Below, in pieces: positions 9,152-17,181 of a stretch of DNA of 46,862 nucleotides (positions within the stretch are counted from its first letter, which is position 1; the number at the start of each line of letters is the position of its first letter). The translations under genes and the position numbers were made by a program. The DNA is from Alphaproteobacteria bacterium (lineage in GTDB: Bacteria; Pseudomonadota; Alphaproteobacteria; RF32; CAG-239): NCBI GenBank assembly GCA_017475705.1, contig JAFVFB010000035.1, positions 1 through 46,862 of the forward strand, written 5' to 3'. The notes beneath the pieces were generated by a model that searched no databases, was not told where the DNA came from, and worked only from the letters and a program-made list of their open reading frames with translations.

Positions 9152-10288
9152 CTAGAACTTACGCTCAACCACCACCCGATTACGCAAATCGCGGATATAT
9201 TTATTAGCCATTTCATCTGTTTTACGATCCTTAATAAAGGTACGCACTTCTTCTTCCGTTGGCATATCACGCCTATTCTTCTTCGGATCATAAATTTTAT
9301 CCATCTTCAAAATATAATACTCATTGCGGTAGAGTATGGCATTAGAAACACCGCCTTCTTTTAAATTTCTAATTGCACTATCCAGCGGCTGTGCCAACTG
9401 CCCAGGAGCAACCCATCCTAACTTACCACCTGAAGGTGCACTGGCCGCTTGTGAAAACTGCGCTGCATAAAGTTCAAACCGCGAATCCTGACGCAATATC
9501 TGCACCAGCTCATCAATATGTTCTGCATCTTTTCGTTTAATCACAATTTCTGAAACCATATATTTTTTGGTATCCATATCCTTTTTGATTCTCGACATTT
9601 CATCTTCAACCTCACGCACAGAGACATCAATATTTTGCCCCAACCGGCGTCCGATTAATTTATTCCACATCAAATTAGCTCTTATCTGTGCCAAAAAGAC
9701 TTCCTGACTAACCTGATATTCTTTCAACACGGCCGCAAATTTACCAGCCGGAATATTATTAGAGCGTTCAAAATTACGATAGGCTTCTTTAATTTCTTCT
9801 TCAGAAACATGAATATTTTGCTTTTCCGCTTCTTGAATTTTAATTTTCTCGTCTATCGTATTTTGCAACACGCGCTCTGCCACCATTTTTTTATTTTTTT
9901 CATTAACCGGCATACCGGTTGTTAAAGCAAACAAATTGGCCCGTTCTTGCAAGTCTTTATTAGAGACCATTTCCCCATTAACTGTAGCGGCAACTTTCCA
10001 CCCGTTACCAAAAAGATTATACGGACGAAAGGCCGGTTGAGCTTTTTTCATTGGTGTTTTTTTCTTAGCTTGTGCCGCAGCTTTAGCGCGAGCCTCAGCC
10101 TCAGCTCTGGCGGCCTCTTCTGCTTGCTGACGCATCAACTCTTCTTGCTCGCCAGAAGGACGCCGAAACATAATGGATTTTGAGCCTGAGCGTCGTGCTG
10201 CCCGATCAACATCAGATAAATCCATCTCTTGTGCCTGCACGGTTGTTGCCAGCAAAACAAATAGTAACAATAGCCCTAACTTTTTCAT
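9152..10288 (-). CDS. surA: Periplasmic chaperone and peptidyl-prolyl isomerase SurA
   Basis: SurA escorts outer-membrane proteins to the BAM complex. The 378-residue protein has a signal peptide (1-19, ending VQA), an Ala/Glu/Arg-rich low-complexity stretch (about 45-85) unusual for the family, a SurA N-terminal helical domain (about 95-235), one parvulin domain (about 240-335, including GGKLGWVAPGQL) and a C-terminal helix. E. coli SurA has two parvulin domains; one is common in alphaproteobacteria. The gene sits 14 bases downstream of lptD, whose product is a classic SurA client. The low-complexity insert is probably disordered. Confidence 0.92.
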   Translation of the reverse strand: MKKLGLLLLFVLLATTVQAQEMDLSDVDRAARRSGSKSIMFRRPSGEQEELMRQQAEEAARAEAEARAKAAAQAKKKTPMKKAQPAFRPYNLFGNGWKVAATVNGEMVSNKDLQERANLFALTTGMPVNEKNKKMVAERVLQNTIDEKIKIQEAEKQNIHVSEEEIKEAYRNFERSNNIPAGKFAAVLKEYQVSQEVFLAQIRANLMWNKLIGRRLGQNIDVSVREVEDEMSRIKKDMDTKKYMVSEIVIKRKDAEHIDELVQILRQDSRFELYAAQFSQAASAPSGGKLGWVAPGQLAQPLDSAIRNLKEGGVSNAILYRNEYYILKMDKIYDPKKNRRDMPTEEEVRTFIKDRKTDEMANKYIRDLRNRVVVERKF

Positions 10289-10302
10289 ATTAAATCTCCC
10301 TT

Positions 10303-12603
10303 TTATTTTGAGCCAAAACCACCCAAAGTTTTAAAGAAAAACGTCACCCCAAATTCATAATCATCATCCATGGTTGGACTGCTATAATTATGTTTTTTAG
10401 CCACAAATGCCAACTCTAAACACTCATCTTCATAGATAAGCTGACCACCATGCTCCAGTTGCCCACCGCCATCTGTTAAATCGATACGGTCATACACACT
10501 GACAGACCAATTTTTCGTCACATTAGATTTGACACTGAAATAAAGTTCTTTACGTTCACTGCTGGTATAATACGAATTCTGGTTCGGTTGCAAATAGATA
10601 TAAGAAGTATAAACCTTCAAAATATTTGAACCAACCGATGCACCCAACTCACTATACTTAAGTTCAAAATCTTTTTTATCCATTCGGAAGCGATAGTTCA
10701 AATCCAAATATTTATTCGGACTGGCATAAATACGACCGACATAATCGGATAATTTATCCTCTTCACCCACCGCTTGCATAAACGCATTGTCTTGCGAAAA
10801 CTGATAGGTTTGTGCAATAAAGGCAGATGTCCGTCCCATAATATCGCCATATGAGCTCCAGTTCAAGCCATAAGAAACACGGCTTCCCGTATCATTACGA
10901 TCATAACCGGCATAGCGGTCCAGATTCAAAATATTGGCATCATCAAATTCCGCATCAGCACTATCCGCATTAGGAATTTTATCTAAATTATCTTCTTTAT
11001 CCGGCGCAAAAGTAGCCACCACCACCGGTTCTAGAATCTGTCTGGTTGTTTCGCTCGCACGCACAAATGGTAACCGCCACTCTATCCCCAATTGCGGAAA
11101 TACACGCGCCAATGTTCCATCATACACATTATCTTGCCGATAGCGATAATCATCAATATAATATAAATCCGTTTTTAACGATGCCGAAATTTTATACTGC
11201 TCACCATAATTACTGGTATACGGCAGTTCCCAAGCATTAATCATTGACACACGATGGCTTTCCTCATCACTATCGTGATAAACAGATGCTTCACTCACAT
11301 TAGTCTTAAAATAGGAACCATACTTATCCGGCGTTGTAATATGCTCATATTCCATAAACGGCACCACCAACGGCAAATCTTTCATTCGGTTATTATATTC
11401 TTTACTATTCCGTGCTCGCAAATTAAGGCTCGTCAACTTATAGTAATAGCCTTCTATAGCTGCATAATCTCGTCCTTCAAATCGCTCAAAGGCCAACTTA
11501 GAAGTCAACCACGCATCATCTTGCCCAGAAAGCGACATATCCTTAAGATAAAACACATCAGAAGTATAATTCAAATCCAGATGTGACACCCAATAGTCAT
11601 TAATTTCATAACGAGCATCTAAGAATAAATTGCCGCGGTGCTTTGGACGATTAAATTTTTTATAGCGCACATGCTTATAATCTTTTCCTTCATCATCCAA
11701 AAAAGTTCCCTCAGCTTTAATATGCCCATTATAAAAATACTGCCGATACTGCCCACCCCACACAATATCTCTATCCGTTGTAATATACGGCGATAAAATA
11801 ATATCCGTCTGGTCAGATACATTAAAAAAATATGTTGGTTGCAAATATCTGCCCAAATAAGAAGAACTTCCCATAGAGGTCATCAACAAGCCGGAACGCC
11901 GCTTAACCTCTGGCGACGGATGGCTCAAAAATGGCAAATAAAACACCGGTACATTTTTGATTCTGAGCACAGCATCATTGTAATTAATATTTTTTCCGGC
12001 AGCATCATAGTTCACCTTACGGGCATCAATCTGCCACAACGGCGATTTCCCTTCACACATATCACAAGCGGTATAAGAGGCATGACGCAATTGTTTATTA
12101 TTGCTTGGCTTCTTAACAAATGAATCGGCCCATATACGGGATTCATCACGCATAATAACCTTAACTTTATTTACTTCTGCACGTGTCATTTTTTTAGACA
12201 AGGCAATTTCATCCGTATAGAGTACACTGCCATCGTCATCATGCACCACCACATTTCCTGTAGCTACCACCACATCACGTTTTTGGTCATACCAAATACG
12301 GTCAGCATTAAGCGTCATCTTCCCCCGAGTTACAATAACATTCCCTTTGGCCTCAATCACGCTTTCATTTTCTGTCGCTTCCAATTCATCAGCAGAAAAA
12401 TAAATTTCCTGTTCCTCATCAGACTTATTTTTTTTAGTCACACTTGGCATAATATCAGTCATATTTCTGGGGTTAAAATCGGCTTGCGGCGTATAAGAGG
12501 TTTCTTTATGCATAATGGCACCGGCATATGGTTCATTAGCAGCGTGGGCACAAACTGCCGCACAAGCCACTGCACACAACGCTATATATGGACTAAATTT
12601 CAT
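10303..12603 (-). CDS. lptD: LPS-assembly protein LptD
   Basis: Outer-membrane barrel that inserts lipopolysaccharide into the outer leaflet, with lipoprotein LptE as plug. The 766-residue product has a signal peptide (1-21, ending AHA), an N-terminal OstA jelly-roll domain containing YFSADELEATENE and EAKGNVIVTRG repeats (about 67-150), the CDMCEG cysteine pair typical of alphaproteobacterial LptD, the conserved VPVFYLPFLSHP entry to the barrel, and a long barrel domain rich in alternating aromatic strands. The start ATG lies inside the end of lptF/G (11-base overlap), indicating translational coupling. No lptE is visible in the window. Confidence 0.95.
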   Translation of the reverse strand: MKFSPYIALCAVACAAVCAHAANEPYAGAIMHKETSYTPQADFNPRNMTDIMPSVTKKNKSDEEQEIYFSADELEATENESVIEAKGNVIVTRGKMTLNADRIWYDQKRDVVVATGNVVVHDDDGSVLYTDEIALSKKMTRAEVNKVKVIMRDESRIWADSFVKKPSNNKQLRHASYTACDMCEGKSPLWQIDARKVNYDAAGKNINYNDAVLRIKNVPVFYLPFLSHPSPEVKRRSGLLMTSMGSSSYLGRYLQPTYFFNVSDQTDIILSPYITTDRDIVWGGQYRQYFYNGHIKAEGTFLDDEGKDYKHVRYKKFNRPKHRGNLFLDARYEINDYWVSHLDLNYTSDVFYLKDMSLSGQDDAWLTSKLAFERFEGRDYAAIEGYYYKLTSLNLRARNSKEYNNRMKDLPLVVPFMEYEHITTPDKYGSYFKTNVSEASVYHDSDEESHRVSMINAWELPYTSNYGEQYKISASLKTDLYYIDDYRYRQDNVYDGTLARVFPQLGIEWRLPFVRASETTRQILEPVVVATFAPDKEDNLDKIPNADSADAEFDDANILNLDRYAGYDRNDTGSRVSYGLNWSSYGDIMGRTSAFIAQTYQFSQDNAFMQAVGEEDKLSDYVGRIYASPNKYLDLNYRFRMDKKDFELKYSELGASVGSNILKVYTSYIYLQPNQNSYYTSSERKELYFSVKSNVTKNWSVSVYDRIDLTDGGGQLEHGGQLIYEDECLELAFVAKKHNYSSPTMDDDYEFGVTFFFKTLGGFGSK

Positions 12604-13714
12604 TCAACTGCTCCTTTTTCTGCCGCTTACTGAAAACCGGAGATTTTACCAACAACTCACCGCAAATAAACAGCGGCAATAAACAATTAAGATACATCAG
12701 CCACACCATCCACTCATGCTTTCGCGCCATATTAACCAAAGTCATATCCAAAACTTGCACAGCCACCATCGCCAAAATAGAAATCATAATCACTTTACCC
12801 TGACCACGGCGATTAAAATTAGCAATCAGCAATCCCGTACAAGCCAGCAAAGCAAATACCAAATTAAACAATGGTGCTAAAATGCGGCGATGTGCCTCTG
12901 CACGATAGGCTCGTGCCAACTTAGCTGGTGTTTCAGGCTTTCGAGCCTCTGCAAATAACTCTTTTATTCCCCACTCACGAACACTCTTACTCTTTTTACG
13001 CGCCACGGTCATATCGCCGAAATCAACGGCATAATCATCAAAAGTCATTGAAGAAAACTGCCCGCTTTTTTTATTCATCACCTGACGTGTCCCTTTGTTA
13101 AGCAACAGTTTTGGTCCGGCATCAGTATACTCAAGCTTACCGCTTTCTGCCACGGTAACCACTTTTTCATCTGCTTTTTTACTATCACTGACAATAATAC
13201 CGCGCACCACACCTTCATCAACAAATTCATCAATAAAAATTGTTGTACTATCCTTAAAAGTTGTAAACGCACCTTCGCGCAGCATCATCTTCGTAAAACT
13301 GTTTTTGACTTCAAATTCCAAATCTCTGAACTTATTTTCAGCCCGTGGCACACCGACATTAAGCACAAATACATTAAACAACGCGAGCAAAACCCCAATC
13401 AAAACAGCTGCGCGTGCAATGACCGCCGTGCTGATACCCACAGCCTTCATCACCACTAGTTCACTATCCGTAATCAGCCGATTATAAACAAACATCACCG
13501 CCACAAACAACGCAATCGGTGACAAAATAGAAAATATCCGCGGCATCAACAAAGATGTCATTTCTACAAACAAATAAACCGGCAATCCTTTATCTGTCAC
13601 CATTTCCACAAACCGCAACGACTGTGTCAGCCACAGCATAGACATCAGCGACAACGCCACTAACAGAAAACCCGTCATAATCTGCTTGGCAATATATGTA
13701 TCTAACTTTTTCAT
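12593..13714 (-). CDS. LPS export ABC transporter permease (LptF/LptG family)
   Basis: Inner-membrane half-permease of the LptB2FG complex that extracts LPS from the inner membrane. The 373-residue protein has three N-terminal and three C-terminal membrane helices flanking a periplasmic jelly-roll (about 130-270), with the YjgP/YjgQ segments TQSLRFVEMV and SELVVMKAVGIS near the coupling helix. These read more like LptF, but position next to lptD is where many alphaproteobacteria place LptG, so the symbol is left open; only one of the two permeases is here. ATG 13714 is preferred, with GTG 13720 in frame two codons earlier and no clear ribosome site for either. It heads the lptF/G-lptD-surA-rsmA operon. 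Confidence 0.92.
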   Translation of the reverse strand: MKKLDTYIAKQIMTGFLLVALSLMSMLWLTQSLRFVEMVTDKGLPVYLFVEMTSLLMPRIFSILSPIALFVAVMFVYNRLITDSELVVMKAVGISTAVIARAAVLIGVLLALFNVFVLNVGVPRAENKFRDLEFEVKNSFTKMMLREGAFTTFKDSTTIFIDEFVDEGVVRGIIVSDSKKADEKVVTVAESGKLEYTDAGPKLLLNKGTRQVMNKKSGQFSSMTFDDYAVDFGDMTVARKKSKSVREWGIKELFAEARKPETPAKLARAYRAEAHRRILAPLFNLVFALLACTGLLIANFNRRGQGKVIMISILAMVAVQVLDMTLVNMARKHEWMVWLMYLNCLLPLFICGELLVKSPVFSKRQKKEQLNEI

Positions 13715-13882
13715 AATCACGAAGTTAGCCCATTAAATCTTATTTTTCAAACCTTATTTTTAGAAATTCTACGTTTAAAAATCCTTAAAAAAAATATTTA
13801 AATGTAATCAGTTAGCAAAATATTTTTTTCATTTCAAAAAATTTTTTTGAACAAAACCACCAACCTTGCGTTATACTAGATG

Positions 13883-13911
13883 TTGAAAAAATTTTCTTCA
13901 TAGATTATAAA
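13883..13911 (+). promoter_or_regulatory. Candidate sigma70 promoter of the His-rich protein gene
   Basis: TTGAAA (13883-13888), a 17-base spacer and TATAAA (13906-13911) lie 32 bases before the start. A second, weaker TATACT box (13872-13877) lies just upstream. Confidence 0.55.
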
Positions 13912-13942
13912 CGATATACAATTTTTAATACGAGGTGAAAAC

Positions 13943-14311
13943 ATGAAAAAATTTATTGCATTGCTCTTGCTGACATTAGCTTTTATAACCGAGGCAAAAG
14001 CCGAGTCAATTGTTGTTATTGACCAAAACGGCACCGTCACCAGACAAATTTTTACAATGCCTAATACCTATAACACCCAACCGATTGTCACCCAACCTAT
14101 GCAAACGGTAACTGTCGTCCGTGAATCACCGACAGTTCAAAACAGTTATTACTACGATGCTCCTTCAACCAGTGCTGCTTGGGCTGCTGGTGTGACCACA
14201 GCAGTTGTCGGCGGAATACTCTTTAACAGCTTCAGAGGGCATCATCATCACCACCATCATCATGGCGGTTGGGGCAGGCATCATGGCGGACACCATGGCC
14301 ATCGCCGCTAA
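13943..14311 (+). CDS. Exported histidine-rich protein, unknown function
   Basis: A 122-residue protein I do not recognise. It has a signal peptide (1 to about 20, ending AKA), a short beta-rich region, a Thr/Gln-rich middle, one hydrophobic Ala/Gly segment (about 73-92, SAAWAAGVTTAVVGGILF) and a tail of eight consecutive histidines followed by Gly-His-rich sequence; 13 of about the last 25 residues are histidine. The tail suggests binding of nickel, zinc or copper in the periplasm or at the membrane; this is inferred from composition only. AGG at 13933 and a good promoter support expression, and a terminator follows. It diverges from the LPS operon and precedes grpE. Confidence 0.8.
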   Translation: MKKFIALLLLTLAFITEAKAESIVVIDQNGTVTRQIFTMPNTYNTQPIVTQPMQTVTVVRESPTVQNSYYYDAPSTSAAWAAGVTTAVVGGILFNSFRGHHHHHHHHGGWGRHHGGHHGHRR

Positions 14312-14341
14312 AAATTTTTCTATCACAAACCAAAGTTCCAC

Positions 14342-14367
14342 AACAGCAATCTTCGGATTGCTGTTTT
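14342..14367 (+). terminator. Terminator of the His-rich protein gene
   Basis: AACAGCAATC and GATTGCTGTT form a perfect ten-pair stem capped by TTCG and followed by TT. Confidence 0.9.
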
Positions 14368-14398
14368 CATATTTAAACACAATTAACCGCAACTCATG

Positions 14399-14427
14399 CT
14401 TGACTTAACAATTTTTAATTCCTAAAT
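14399..14427 (+). promoter_or_regulatory. Heat-shock (RpoH-type) promoter of grpE
   Basis: CTTG at 14399-14402, an 18-base spacer and CCTAAAT at 14421-14427 match the CTTG-N18-CYTAT-T pattern with one mismatch. The start codon is 33 bases downstream. Confidence 0.65.
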
Positions 14428-14459
14428 CTATAGCAGATAAATTTTATAAAGAGGACAAG

Positions 14460-15035
14460 ATGAACGCAAAAAAAGAACCCATCGAAGATATAAACGATGA
14501 TATTAAAATCACAGACCACGAACAAGAATTTGAAACATCAGCTGATGAAACCCCTGTTGATGAAGAAACACCGGCATCATCACCCACTGAAGATAACCAA
14601 TTAGAGCAAGATTTTCTAAAACTTAAAGACGATTATATTCGCCTTTATGCGGAAATGGAAAATATGAAAAAACGCGCCCATACAGAAACCGAGAAGACCA
14701 TCAAGTTCGCCATTTCCTCTTTTGCCAAAGAGCTTTTGGGCGTTGCGGATAATTTAGAACGCGCAATTGCCGCCATGGCAGAAAATAAAGATTCCTGTCA
14801 AGAACTTTTACAAGGTGTGGAGTTAACCCAAAACGAACTGACCAAGGTTTTTGCCAAATTTGGGATTAAGCGTTTCAACCATATGGGGGAAAAATTTGAC
14901 CCGAATTTTGAACGTGTGGTCCAAGAAGTGCCCAATCCTGACGTTGAATCCGGCACAATTTTATCTGAATTGCAAGCCGGATACACCATTCATGACCGCA
15001 TTTTACGCGAGGCCATGGTCATCGTCGCCAAATAA
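14460..15035 (+). CDS. grpE: Nucleotide exchange factor GrpE
   Basis: GrpE dimer that releases ADP from DnaK, resetting the chaperone cycle. The 191-residue protein has an acidic disordered start (1-50), a long coiled-coil helix (about 52-100) containing YAEMENMKKRA, and the C-terminal beta-wing with the GrpE signature from GEKFDPNFE to AGYTIHDRILREAMVIV. GAGGA lies about six bases before the ATG. hrcA, which often precedes grpE in alphaproteobacteria, is absent, consistent with control by RpoH rather than HrcA/CIRCE. A terminator follows, so the gene is alone in its transcript. Confidence 0.97.
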   Translation: MNAKKEPIEDINDDIKITDHEQEFETSADETPVDEETPASSPTEDNQLEQDFLKLKDDYIRLYAEMENMKKRAHTETEKTIKFAISSFAKELLGVADNLERAIAAMAENKDSCQELLQGVELTQNELTKVFAKFGIKRFNHMGEKFDPNFERVVQEVPNPDVESGTILSELQAGYTIHDRILREAMVIVAK

Positions 15036-15052
15036 CCCATTTCATTTTTTTC

Positions 15053-15081
15053 AAAGCCCTCTCTTACCAGAGGGCTTTTTT
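15053..15081 (+). terminator. Terminator of grpE
   Basis: AAGCCCTCT and AGAGGGCTT form a nine-pair stem followed by a T run. Confidence 0.93.
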
Positions 15082-15196
15082 TATACATGCCATTCCCCCA
15101 ATTTTTCCACTATTCTATCAACATTTATTATAGGGATTGACATTTTAATCTAATCATTTTAATAGAGGTAATGATTCAAAAAACTGTTATTTATTA

Positions 15197-15237
15197 TCAA
15201 CATATTGTTGAATCTAGTCAACACATTTTATTTTAAT
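15197..15237 (+). promoter_or_regulatory. Candidate operator-promoter of the XRE regulator: three half-sites
   Basis: TCAACA (15197-15202), its complement TGTTGA (15206-15211) and TCAACA (15218-15223) form two overlapping inverted repeats (spacers of 3 and 6). TTGAAT (15208-15213), an 18-base spacer and TTTAAT (15232-15237) could be the promoter, so a bound repressor would cover its -35 box. Autoregulation by the adjacent HTH protein is inferred. Confidence 0.45.
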
Positions 15238-15281
15238 CTATTTCATAATGTTTTTCGGTAAGATAAAAAAAGAGGTTCACT

Positions 15282-15491
15282 TTGCGAAACAGACTTCAAA
15301 TTATCGGCGATAAAATCCGTGAAATACGTAAATCTCAAAATCTATCTCAAATAGAACTAGCTATTACTATAGGCATTGATCGGGCTTATTTATCAGAAAT
15401 TGAAAATGGACATACCAACACCACTATCAATGTATTATATGCGATTGCTGATGCCCTCGAAGTTGATATAAAAGAATTTTTCACAGAATAA
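15282..15491 (+). CDS. Small XRE-family HTH transcriptional regulator
   Basis: A 69-residue protein that is a single Cro/CI-type helix-turn-helix domain: IREIRKSQNLSQIELA (first helices), then IDRAYLSEIENG (recognition helix and the turn typical of the family), then NVLYAIADALEVDIKEFF. It starts with TTG at 15282, set by AGAGG at 15271-15275; no ATG exists in frame. It probably binds the half-site array just upstream. No toxin, phage or restriction gene is adjacent; the neighbours are grpE and accD. Stand-alone regulators of this size often control themselves plus a nearby operon, but no target can be named. Confidence 0.85.
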   Translation: MRNRLQIIGDKIREIRKSQNLSQIELAITIGIDRAYLSEIENGHTNTTINVLYAIADALEVDIKEFFTE

Positions 15492-15507
15492 AAACTTCTC
15501 AAGCAAA

Positions 15508-16353
15508 TTATTTACCGCACAGTAGCCCCAATACCCGGTCGACTGTTGTTTTCAGGTCTTTACGCTCAACCACAATATCAATCATACCATGCTCTTTAAG
15601 GTATTCTGCAGTTTGGAAGCCCTCCGGCAATTTTTCACGAATAGTCTGTTCAATCACTCTTTTACCGGCAAAACCAATTAACGCGCCTTTTTCTGCAATA
15701 TGAATATCCCCAATCATTGCAAAAGAGGCTGAGACACCACCTGTCGTCGGGTCTGTGAAAATAGAAATATAGGGCAATCCTTTCTCTTTAAGGCGATTGA
15801 TGGCCGCCGTTGTCCGCGCCATTTGCATCAATGATAGCATTCCCTCTTGCATACGAGCCCCGCCTGAAGCACTAGCAATAATCAAGGGGCAATCATGCTC
15901 ATAAGCATAGTTCGCTGCAGCAACGATACCTTCACCGACCGCCGTTCCCATAGAACCGCCCATAAACGAGAAATCCATCGCCGCAATAACGGTATCAATA
16001 CCATTGACCTTGCCCAAGCCAACTTTAATGGCATCATTATTACCGGTCTTTTTGCGATAAACCCGCAAGCGATCAACATAACGCTGTGTATCCTTAAACT
16101 TAAGCGGATCTTCTTTTACTGTCGGTAAAATCATCATCGTATAATAGCCATTATCAAACAGCAATTTTAGCCGCTTATCAATATAAAGCCGCAGATGATG
16201 ACCGCACTTGGTACACACATACAATGACTGCTTAAGTTCTTTTGAAAAAAGCATCTGCCCGCATTCCGGACATTTAACCCACAAATCATCAGCGATTTCT
16301 TTTGGAGTCGTTTTTTTTATCTTTGGTCTGACGATATCGGTAAGCCAATTCAT
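15508..16353 (-). CDS. accD: Acetyl-CoA carboxylase carboxyltransferase subunit beta
   Basis: AccD pairs with AccA to transfer CO2 from carboxybiotin to acetyl-CoA, making malonyl-CoA for fatty-acid synthesis. The 281-residue product has a four-cysteine zinc finger (C28, C31, C47, C50), then the crotonase-fold carboxyltransferase domain with the SASGGARMQEG motif and TDPTTGGVSASFA. AGGT precedes the ATG. It is the last gene of ihfB-lapA-accD, starting 21 bases after lapA. In many alphaproteobacteria trpF, trpB and trpA sit between lapA and accD and folC follows; all are missing here. Confidence 0.96.
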   Translation of the reverse strand: MNWLTDIVRPKIKKTTPKEIADDLWVKCPECGQMLFSKELKQSLYVCTKCGHHLRLYIDKRLKLLFDNGYYTMMILPTVKEDPLKFKDTQRYVDRLRVYRKKTGNNDAIKVGLGKVNGIDTVIAAMDFSFMGGSMGTAVGEGIVAAANYAYEHDCPLIIASASGGARMQEGMLSLMQMARTTAAINRLKEKGLPYISIFTDPTTGGVSASFAMIGDIHIAEKGALIGFAGKRVIEQTIREKLPEGFQTAEYLKEHGMIDIVVERKDLKTTVDRVLGLLCGK

Positions 16354-16374
16354 ATAAATACCTCACTTTTTAGA

Positions 16375-16785
16375 TTAGTCTTCTGTTGTTGATTTAGAAA
16401 ACCAACCTTTAATTTTTTTATTGAGCGAAAAGCGATGCGCTTTTTCCACCTTTTCAGCCTCTTCTTGCAAATTTGTATATTGTTGATTAAGCTTTTCGTG
16501 TTGATGATTAAGCTTTTCGTGCTCTTTAGACAAGACTTTATTTTCCTTTTTCTGTTTACGCAGCATAGAACGCAGCGGCGCATAGGCAGACCACGCAGAC
16601 AGCCTCCCCATAAACCACCCCAAACAGAATAGCAGAAAATAAACAATACTGGTGCTAACCTTTTCTAAAGGGAACCATTCAGCCCCCGTTAGTGGCCACA
16701 AGGGTACCAGCTCATTATTCTGCACCAAAAATACCACCAAAAACGCTAACAGCGGAAATGCGATTAAAATTTTTAAGAGCCACAT
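16375..16785 (-). CDS. lapA: LapA-domain membrane protein (DUF1049)
   Basis: A 136-residue inner-membrane protein with two membrane helices (about 4-22 and 46-64), the second followed by a long cytoplasmic coiled coil (about 75-115) and a basic tail. This is the DUF1049/LapA layout; in E. coli LapA works with LapB to tie LPS synthesis to FtsH-mediated degradation of LpxC. The coiled coil contains an in-frame tandem duplication: the 16-base word at 16485-16500 recurs at 16506-16521, seven codons apart, encoding two HEKLN units. The gene follows ihfB by 32 bases, the usual alphaproteobacterial order. Confidence 0.82.
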   Translation of the reverse strand: MWLLKILIAFPLLAFLVVFLVQNNELVPLWPLTGAEWFPLEKVSTSIVYFLLFCLGWFMGRLSAWSAYAPLRSMLRKQKKENKVLSKEHEKLNHQHEKLNQQYTNLQEEAEKVEKAHRFSLNKKIKGWFSKSTTED

Positions 16786-16817
16786 GTTTGTCTCCTCAAA
16801 ATCTGTTTTGGAATCAA

Positions 16818-17099
16818 CTATTTTTCATTTAAGCTTTCGTGTAATTCTTTACCAACCTTAAAATGAACAATATTGCGGCTGCCGATTTGCACTTTGGTCC
16901 CTGTTCTAGGATTTTGTGCGATTCGCGGTGAACGTTGATGAATTGAGAAGACACCAAACCCTCTGAACTCGACACGATCACCTCTGGCTAAGGCTGCTGT
17001 CATGCTGGAAAAAATAACATTAACAATGCGTTCAATCTCCCCTAACAAAAGATTAGGGTTTTTCTTAGCAATTTTTTCAATTAACTCGGATCTAGTCAC
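16818..17099 (-). CDS. ihfB: Integration host factor subunit beta
   Basis: IHF-beta bends DNA sharply at specific sites as a heterodimer with IhfA. The 93-residue protein has the HU/IHF fold, with RVEFRGFGVFSI (about 42-53) and the beta-arm NPRTGTKV (63-70), whose Pro64 is the intercalating residue. Length and sequence favour IhfB over HU. It starts with GTG 17099, preceded by AGGT on the minus strand; no ATG is available. An inverted repeat lies 33 bases upstream. It heads the ihfB-lapA-accD operon. Confidence 0.92.
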   Translation of the reverse strand: MTRSELIEKIAKKNPNLLLGEIERIVNVIFSSMTAALARGDRVEFRGFGVFSIHQRSPRIAQNPRTGTKVQIGSRNIVHFKVGKELHESLNEK

Positions 17100-17132
17100 A
17101 ATATACCTCTTTTCATTAAAAACTTTAAATTC

Positions 17133-17150
17133 TGATAACTAGTGTTATCA
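17133..17150. promoter_or_regulatory. Perfect inverted repeat upstream of ihfB
   Basis: TGATAAC-TAGT-GTTATCA is a perfect seven-base inverted repeat with a four-base spacer, between tsaB and ihfB. It lacks a T tail in the ihfB direction, so it looks like an operator for a dimeric regulator; the protein is unknown. Confidence 0.4.
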
Positions 17151-17181
17151 CCCTTTTTATAACTAAGCTATAATTTTCTGC

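Noticed and set aside
15282..15491. XRE protein as the antitoxin of a toxin-antitoxin pair
   Set aside because: No small toxin-like gene lies on either side; neighbours are grpE and accD.
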